5,439 bases of DNA from Loktanella sp. (lineage in GTDB: Bacteria; Pseudomonadota; Alphaproteobacteria; Rhodobacterales; Rhodobacteraceae). The translations under genes and the position numbers were made by a program. This document shows positions 1 to 5,439 of this stretch, piece after piece (the stretch's first letter is position 1; the number at the start of each line of letters is the position of its first letter). Location of the stretch: assembly GCA_003551805.1 (NCBI GenBank), contig PUNR01000133.1, positions 1-5,439 on the forward strand, given 5' to 3'. A model generated the notes under the pieces. The model was not told the origin of the DNA and did no database searches. It worked only from the letters and a program-made list of their open reading frames with translations.

Positions 1-1790
1 GGATTGACGACATCACCATCGAAGATGTCAGCGCCGTATTCACCCGCGATCTGGTCAGCCTTGTCGATGTGCGCGATTACGGTGCGCGCGGCGATGGTGT
101 CACCGATGATGCCGCCGCCTTTATCGCCGCTGATGCCGCCGCAAACGGGCGCACTGTGATGGTGCCTGCGGGGGATTACCTGCTGGCCAGCAATGTCACC
201 ATGCAGAACAACACCCGTTTCGAAGGCCGGATCGTGCAGGCCGCCACGCATCGTTTCATCCTGCAGCGCGGATATAATTACGACGCCTATCTGGATGCCT
301 TCAAGGACGAGGAAACCGCGTTCAAGAAAGCCTATCAGGCGTTGATCAACTTTGCCGATCACGAATCGCTGGATCTGTGCGGGCGGCGTATTTTGTTGAC
401 CGCCCCTGTGGACATGCAGGCCTGTGACCCCGCCCGCCGCCGTTTTGAAACGCGCCGCGTGATCCGCAACGGGCAGTTCCAGCCCGCTGACGGGGCAGCA
501 TGGGACACGAGTGTTGTGACATCGCAGGCAACTTATGCTGCCGCCAACGAACGCCAGCTGAGCAATGTCACCGGCATTGCCAATATCGCGATCGGGTCTT
601 TGGTGACGGGGGCCGGTGTCGGACGCGAGATTTATGTCACCGATGTCGATATCACCCAGCAGCGGGTCACGCTGAGCAATCCGCTGTTTGATGCCGAAGG
701 CACGCAGGTGTTCACCTTTACCCGATTCAAATATTTGCTGGATTTTTCGGGCTATGAAAAATTCAGCCAGTTCATCCTGTCCGATATCGAGTTTCAGGGT
801 CTCGGGATTGCCAGTTGCATCATGCTGGCCCCCGACGGGATCACCTTTCACATCCGGGATTGTTTCATCAACAGGCCACGCAACCGTGGTGTCACCTCGC
901 CGGGGTATGGCTGTCAGGGGATGATGATCGACAGGTGTAACTTCATCTCGGCCGAGCAACCGCTGCCGGTGAATGCGCGCGTCAGTATCGGGTTCAACGC
1001 CAATGCCAATGACGTCAAGGTCCGCGACAACCGCACGGCGAAATTTCTGCATTTCTGCGTGCTGGCCGGTTCAGGCAATCTGATCACGGCCAACCACTGG
1101 TTTCATGGCGACGACGAAGAACAAAGCGTGCGCAAGGGCGGGATTGTCCTGACGCTGCCCAACCCGAAAAGCATCTTTACCGGCAATTATGTCGATAATA
1201 ATTTCATTGAATGGACCAATGAACACAGCGCCTCGCCTGCGTTGGGGGCGCAGTTTTCCTTTGGCGGGCTGACGATTACCGGCAATATGTTCACCGTCAA
1301 TGATGCAGCCCCGTGGTTCAATTTTATTGTCATCAAGCCTTATGGCGCGGGCCATTTCATCAACGGATTTGCGGTGGTGGGCAATGTGTTCCGGTCGATC
1401 AATGGCCGGATCACCAAGGTGGAACATGTTGACACGACCTTTGCCAATCTTGATTTCAGCCGCACCCGCAGTTTCGTCTTTTCGGCCAATACGTTTCATA
1501 ATGTCGATACGATCGTGGCGAATCCGGCGTCATTGGCGCATCAGCAAACCACTGCGGCATCAACATGGGTGTTGAATACCGGCAATGCGCTGCCCTTTGG
1601 CGGGCGCGCACGTGCGGTTGATTCAGTAATGCCTGCAGGGGCGATCACGACAACATCCAATGCGCGCGTTTACGACCTGCCTTGGGCCGATCCGGAGAAA
1701 GGCGCGAACCTGCGGTCTGTCCACCTGAACTGGAGCAGGGCGGTGCGCGGGGCGGTCCGGTATCAGGTGCGCATGGACATGCCGGATTGA
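1..1790 (+). CDS. Right-handed beta-helix protein, pectate-lyase-3 / GH28-related (5' end outside window)
   Basis: The reading frame is open from the left edge (first whole codon at position 3) to TGA at 1788-1790. The GTG at 69 lies inside the protein: the residues before it (IDDITIEDVSAVF..LVDV) continue without a stop, so the true start is upstream. VRDYGARGDGVTDD at 69-110, followed by a 'VPAGDYLL' stretch near 160-182, is the N-terminal signature of the pectate-lyase-3 superfamily, the first coil of a right-handed parallel beta-helix. Later coils carry repeated (T/V/S)(G/A)N-x-F-type turns at about 1179, 1278, 1377 and 1482. A 'VTG..NIAIGSLVTGAGVG' segment at 567-728 looks like an inserted beta-rich module. 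I cannot find the GH28 catalytic pattern (NTD, DD, GHG, RIK), so enzyme activity is not shown. The protein could instead bind or cleave polysaccharide as a surface, secreted or tail-spike-like protein. The secretion signal cannot be judged because the N-terminus is missing. I recall similar proteins annotated 'glycosyl hydrolase family 28-related' in Rhodobacteraceae. It is separated from the urease genes by a spacer and is probably unrelated to them. Confidence 0.85.
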   Translation, partial: IDDITIEDVSAVFTRDLVSLVDVRDYGARGDGVTDDAAAFIAADAAANGRTVMVPAGDYLLASNVTMQNNTRFEGRIVQAATHRFILQRGYNYDAYLDAFKDEETAFKKAYQALINFADHESLDLCGRRILLTAPVDMQACDPARRRFETRRVIRNGQFQPADGAAWDTSVVTSQATYAAANERQLSNVTGIANIAIGSLVTGAGVGREIYVTDVDITQQRVTLSNPLFDAEGTQVFTFTRFKYLLDFSGYEKFSQFILSDIEFQGLGIASCIMLAPDGITFHIRDCFINRPRNRGVTSPGYGCQGMMIDRCNFISAEQPLPVNARVSIGFNANANDVKVRDNRTAKFLHFCVLAGSGNLITANHWFHGDDEEQSVRKGGIVLTLPNPKSIFTGNYVDNNFIEWTNEHSASPALGAQFSFGGLTITGNMFTVNDAAPWFNFIVIKPYGAGHFINGFAVVGNVFRSINGRITKVEHVDTTFANLDFSRTRSFVFSANTFHNVDTIVANPASLAHQQTTAASTWVLNTGNALPFGGRARAVDSVMPAGAITTTSNARVYDLPWADPEKGANLRSVHLNWSRAVRGAVRYQVRMDMPD

Positions 1791-1846
1791 TGCTGCCCTA
1801 GGCTAGTGTGCCCAAAAATTAAGCAAGTGATGATTATTTTGCTGTT

Positions 1847-1868
1847 TGGTGCCGGATTTCCGGCACCA
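1847..1868. terminator. Perfect inverted repeat: terminator hairpin of the beta-helix gene or an operator
   Basis: The arms TGGTGCCGG(A) and (T)CCGGCACCA are exactly complementary. They give a 9-bp G/C-rich stem with an ATTT loop, or a 10-bp dyad with two central bases. The repeat lies 56 bases after the stop of the beta-helix gene and about 40 bases before ureD. No T-run follows it on the + strand (ATCACTGG follows), and none on the minus strand, so it is not a textbook intrinsic terminator. A transcription-factor operator or an mRNA-stabilising hairpin is equally possible. The dyad is seen directly; its function is inference. Confidence 0.4.
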
Positions 1869-1899
1869 TCACTGGTCCTGTGCTGCTGATCTTTGTCAC

Positions 1900-1906
1900 A
1901 AGGTGG
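1900..1906 (+). promoter_or_regulatory. Ribosome binding site that fixes the ureD start
   Basis: AAGGTGG, close to the Shine-Dalgarno consensus, ends three bases before the ATG at 1910, with its AGG core six bases from it. A GTG at 1880 would add ten residues in the same frame but has no comparable site before it, so 1910 is preferred. Confidence 0.6.
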
Positions 1907-1909
1907 CAA

Positions 1910-2743
1910 ATGACCTACACCACGCAGATAGATATGGACCGGGCCACACCTTTGCAGCCGCGCGCGCAAGGGGCGTTGCAACTGGTGGCCAAGCGACGTG
2001 GCGCGCAAAGCGTCATCGCCGATCTGCGCCAGCAAGGTGCGCTTAAGGCGCTGTTCCCGCGCAGTCATGGCACGGCGCTGGATGCGGTGTTTCTGAATAC
2101 CGCTGGTGGCCTGACCGGTGGCGACCGTATGGCCTTGGATATCGCAGCGGGGGCGGGTGCCCATGTCGTGGTGTCATCGCAAGCGGCCGAGCGTGGCTAT
2201 GCGGCGCTTGACGGCCAGATCGCGCAGGTGGATGTCACCTTGCAGGTTGCGGATGCTGGCCGGATCGACTGGTTGCCGCAGGAAACCATTTTGTTTGATG
2301 CCGCAGCGATAAATCGCCGGATGAATGTCGATCTGGCGGGCAGCGGGCAATGTCTGATCGTTGAACCGATGATCTTTGGCCGCGTTGCCATGGGCGAGGT
2401 CGTCCACCAGCTGCATCTGACCGACCATTGGCGCATTCGCCGCGATGGTATGCTGGTTTTTGCCGATTCCGTGCGCCTGATCGGTGACGCTGATGCGCTG
2501 CTGGCGCGCGCCGCTGTGGGAGGCGCAGCAGGAGCGATGGCGACGCTGCTGCTGGCGGCACCCTGTGCTGCTGCACTTGGCAGCCAGTTGGACCTACCCG
2601 CAACGGCGGGTGCCAGCTTGCTGGCTGATGATCTGCTGCTGATCCGCCTTTTGGCCAGCGATGGATTTACCCTGCGCCGTGACCTTATCCCTTTGATCGA
2701 AGCGCTGTCCGCAGCGCCCATCCCCCGTGTCTGGAGATTGTGA
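1910..2743 (+). CDS. ureD: Urease accessory protein UreD
   Basis: UreD (UreH in some species) is a cytoplasmic urease-maturation chaperone. It binds the UreABC apo-enzyme and, with UreF and the GTPase UreG, forms the complex that delivers nickel and CO2 to the active-site lysine. The 277-residue length from the ATG at 1910 is normal for the family. Family blocks are visible in order: NTAGGLTGGD at residues 63-72, QAAERGY at 91-97, WLPQETILFD at 121-130, EPMIFGR at 152-158, MGE at 161-163 and the C-terminal PRVWRL at 272-277. No signal peptide or membrane segment is evident; alanine/leucine-rich stretches around 205-245 fit the soluble fold. It is the first gene of the operon, and its stop lies three bases before ureA, which implies co-transcription and probably translational coupling. 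A longer form from GTG 1880 is possible but less likely. Confidence 0.95.
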   Translation: MTYTTQIDMDRATPLQPRAQGALQLVAKRRGAQSVIADLRQQGALKALFPRSHGTALDAVFLNTAGGLTGGDRMALDIAAGAGAHVVVSSQAAERGYAALDGQIAQVDVTLQVADAGRIDWLPQETILFDAAAINRRMNVDLAGSGQCLIVEPMIFGRVAMGEVVHQLHLTDHWRIRRDGMLVFADSVRLIGDADALLARAAVGGAAGAMATLLLAAPCAAALGSQLDLPATAGASLLADDLLLIRLLASDGFTLRRDLIPLIEALSAAPIPRVWRL

Positions 2744-2746
2744 CCC

Positions 2747-3049
2747 ATGCAACTGACCCCCCGCGAAAAAGACAAACTGCTGCTTTCCATGGCCGCCGAA
2801 GTAGCGCGCAAACGGCTGTTGCGCGGGGTCAAGCTGAACTATCCCGAGGCGATTGCCCTGATTACCGATGCCGTCGTCGAGGGTGCGCGTGATGGCAGGT
2901 CTGTCGCGGATATGATGCAGGCTGGTGCACAGATCATCACCCGCGATCAGGTGATGGATGGCATCGCCGAGATGATCCACGAGGTTCAGGTCGAGGCGAC
3001 CTTTCCAGATGGCACCAAGCTGGTGACCGTCCATGATCCGATCCGTTGA
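2747..3049 (+). CDS. ureA: Urease subunit gamma (UreA)
   Basis: UreA is the small gamma subunit of the three-subunit bacterial urease. It packs with UreB and UreC into the (alpha-beta-gamma)3 holoenzyme and carries no catalytic residue itself. The 100-residue product is the usual family length. It begins MQLTPREKDKLLL, has the conserved RGVKLNYPEA at residues 26-35, the helical VEGARDGRSVADMM segment at 44-57 and the terminal FPDGTKLVTVHDPI block at 86-99, all diagnostic. The ATG at 2747 is three bases after the ureD stop. Its likely ribosome site is GGAG at 2733-2736, inside the end of ureD, at a rather long ten-base spacing. This suggests that translation of ureA depends partly on ribosomes finishing ureD. 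The gamma and beta subunits are separate genes here, not fused as in Helicobacter. Confidence 0.97.
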   Translation: MQLTPREKDKLLLSMAAEVARKRLLRGVKLNYPEAIALITDAVVEGARDGRSVADMMQAGAQIITRDQVMDGIAEMIHEVQVEATFPDGTKLVTVHDPIR

Positions 3050-3094
3050 AAAGAAGATGAGTATTTTTGGAAATAAGAAGATGGGGGTCTTGCG
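3050..3094 (+). other. A/T-rich ureA-ureB spacer with possible 13-codon minigene
   Basis: This 45-base gap is far more A/T-rich than the genes around it and contains GAGTATTTTTGGAAATAAG at 3059-3077. An ATG at 3057, eight bases after the ureA stop, opens a frame for MSIFGNKKMGVLR that ends at TGA 3096-3098, overlapping the ureB ATG as ATGA. The only upstream purines are AAGAAG directly against the ATG, so initiation there would have to be by re-initiation from ureA. GGGGG at 3083-3087, seven bases before the ureB ATG, is the probable ribosome site for ureB. Whether the minigene is translated is not shown; it may be chance. Confidence 0.3.
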
Positions 3095-3400
3095 ATGAAA
3101 CCGGGCGAAGTGATTGTGGCGGACGGTGATCTGACCTTGAACGTCGGCGCGCCGGTGCTGGTGATGCAGGTGGCCAATACCGGCGACAGGCCGGTGCAAG
3201 TGGGATCGCATTTCCATTTTGCCGAGGCCAATCCGGCGCTGGATTTTGACCGGACCGCGGCGCGCGGCATGCGCCTTGATATCGCTGCTGGCACTGCGGT
3301 GCGGTTCGAACCGGGGCAGCGGCGCGATGTGTCGCTGATCCCGCTGGCAGGCGCACGGCGGGTTTATGGCTTTAACCAAGCCGTGATGGGGGATTTGTAA
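3095..3400 (+). CDS. ureB: Urease subunit beta (UreB)
   Basis: UreB is the beta subunit of bacterial urease, a mostly beta-sheet protein at the outer face of the complex that helps position UreD/UreF during maturation. The 101-residue product is the standard length. It starts MKPGEVIVADGDLTLN, has the diagnostic GSHFHFAEANPAL at residues 37-49, the RFEPGQ block at 70-75 and GFNQAVMG at 92-99 near the C-terminus. It begins 45 bases after ureA, a larger gap than the others in this operon, with GGGGG seven bases before the ATG as likely ribosome site. Its TAA stop is followed after one base by the ureC ATG, so ureB and ureC are almost certainly translated together. Confidence 0.97.
   Translation: MKPGEVIVADGDLTLNVGAPVLVMQVANTGDRPVQVGSHFHFAEANPALDFDRTAARGMRLDIAAGTAVRFEPGQRRDVSLIPLAGARRVYGFNQAVMGDL
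3388..3393 (+). promoter_or_regulatory. Ribosome binding site for ureC inside ureB
   Basis: GGGGGA lies in the last codons of ureB, eight bases before the ureC ATG at 3402. The next upstream in-frame part of the ureC frame offers no better site, so this supports the chosen start and the tight ureB-ureC coupling. Confidence 0.5.
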
Positions 3401-3401
3401 G

Positions 3402-5111
<1,710 letters not shown>

Positions 5112-5225
5112 TGCTGCGTTGCAGAAAACGCATAGTGGCTTTGCGCAAAGGGCTGTTGTCGGTCATGGGCCATGGGCCTAGTTGTTGGACAGGGAGGAAA
5201 GAAAAACGCATGCAAGAGGTGCAAA
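5112..5225. other. Spacer between ureC and the DUF1127-like gene, with small dyads
   Basis: This 114-base non-coding stretch holds TGCGTT (5115-5120) facing AACGCA (5127-5132) across six bases, a perfect 12-bp palindrome CTTTGCGCAAAG at 5139-5150, and the heptamer ATGGGCC twice in tandem at 5165-5178. A strong purine-rich ribosome-site-like AGGGAGGAAAG lies at 5191-5201. None of the dyads is followed by a T-run, so no clear terminator closes the ureC transcript here. I see no convincing promoter boxes. The spacer is longer than the others in the operon, so the next gene may have its own promoter. Confidence 0.4.
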
Positions 5226-5439
5226 ATGGCTTTCCAATCCGACAACACACTGATTTCCAACCGCGAAATGCTGACCGAAATGGTAATGACCCCGCTGCGG
5301 GCATTGGGCCGTTTCATCGTTCAGGTGGCAGAGGCCACAGCGCAGGCCCGCGCCCTGCACGAGGTCAACAACATGTCCGACGCCACGCTGGAATCCGCGG
5401 GTCTGACCCGTTCACAGGCTTTCGAGTTGATCCTGTCAC
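5226..5439 (+). CDS. Small DUF1127-like protein (3' end outside window)
   Basis: An ATG at 5226 with AAGAGG at 5214-5219, six bases ahead, opens a frame that stays open for 71 codons to the window edge. Third positions are strongly G/C, which supports real coding. The product begins MAFQSDNTLISNREMLTEMV, has a helical middle part (LRALGRFIVQVAEATAQARAL, residues 24-44) and then NNMSDATLESAGLTRSQAFELIL at 48-70. The pattern 'LSD..L.DiGLtR' is the DUF1127 (YjiS-like) signature, but here ESAGLTR replaces the usual RDIGLTR, and only five arginines are present where canonical members are arginine-rich. Some DUF1127 proteins in alphaproteobacteria bind RNA or affect stress and nutrient responses; that role is not shown here. 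It lies 114 bases after ureC on the same strand, where ureE would often be expected. It could be part of the urease operon or an independent insertion. Assignment to the family is moderately sure; function is unknown. Confidence 0.65.
   Translation, partial: MAFQSDNTLISNREMLTEMVMTPLRALGRFIVQVAEATAQARALHEVNNMSDATLESAGLTRSQAFELILS

Larger units (their letters stand above)
1791..1909. other. Intergenic spacer upstream of ureD, A/T-rich, probable urease promoter region
   Basis: This 119-base spacer separates the beta-helix gene from ureD. Its part from about 1812 to 1847 is clearly richer in A/T than the flanking genes, which is where a promoter for the urease operon would be expected. I could not identify a convincing -35/-10 pair: TATTTT at 1835-1840 could be a -10 box but has no TTGACA-like hexamer at the right distance. 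I also found no sigma-54 GG-N10-GC pair. The only strong structure is the inverted repeat at 1847-1868. That a promoter is present is inferred from position and composition only. Confidence 0.4.

Noticed and set aside
69..71. GTG as the start codon of the beta-helix gene
   Set aside because: The frame is open upstream to the window edge with protein-like sequence (DITIEDVSAVFTRDLVSLVDV), and the GTG codes for the valine that opens the conserved VRDYGARGDG motif inside the protein.
1848..1875. Sigma-54 (-24/-12) promoter before ureD
   Set aside because: Pairs of GG at 1848-1849 and 1862-1863 are not followed by GC at the required 10-base distance.
1880..1882. GTG at 1880 as the ureD start
   Set aside because: It lacks a ribosome site and adds ten residues (MLLIFVTRWQ) that are not family-like; the ATG at 1910 has AAGGTGG just ahead and gives normal length.
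1893..1901. TTGTCACAA as a regulator (FNR/CRP-type) half-site pair
   Set aside because: It is only a 4-base dyad around one base, lacks the spacing of FNR or CRP sites and overlaps the ureD ribosome site; chance is sufficient.
5210..5439. Open frame from ATG 5210 as the real gene
   Set aside because: Its codons lack the G/C third-position bias and the product is low-complexity-like (Gly/Arg/His/Pro), whereas the 5226 frame has both bias and a family signature.

Overview
The window is ordinary chromosomal DNA from a GC-rich alphaproteobacterium, most probably a member of the Rhodobacteraceae (Roseobacter/Rhodobacter group). Three things point there: strong G/C preference at third codon positions, UreD/UreA/UreB/UreC sequences of the alphaproteobacterial type in the order D-A-B-C, and an upstream beta-helix protein of a kind I recall from that family. 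The assignment rests on recognition by eye, not on a search. All supported genes lie on the + strand.

Positions 1-1790 hold the 3' part of a large right-handed beta-helix protein with a pectate-lyase-3 / GH28-related start motif; its N-terminus lies outside the window. A 119-base spacer (1791-1909) follows. It has an A/T-rich stretch and a near-perfect inverted repeat (1847-1868), and it separates this gene from the urease cluster.

Positions 1910-5111 are the first half of a urease operon: ureD (nickel-insertion chaperone), ureA (gamma), ureB (beta) and ureC (alpha, catalytic). ureD-ureA and ureB-ureC are separated by 3 and 1 bases. ureA-ureB has a 45-base, unusually A/T-rich gap that contains a possible 13-codon minigene whose stop overlaps the ureB start. 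UreC has every nickel ligand, the carbamylated lysine and the flap cysteine/histidine, so the enzyme should be functional once matured. UreA, UreB and UreC form the apo-enzyme. UreD, with UreF, UreG and UreE encoded elsewhere (probably just downstream), would load nickel so that urea is hydrolysed to ammonia and carbamate/CO2.

Positions 5112-5225 are a non-coding spacer with small dyads. From 5226 to the right edge runs a small divergent DUF1127-like gene, cut by the window end. It is an unexpected neighbour for the urease genes and, with the ureA-ureB spacer, is the part most worth a second look. I see no mobile element, CRISPR array, tRNA or rRNA, and no convincing evidence of a wholly new system.
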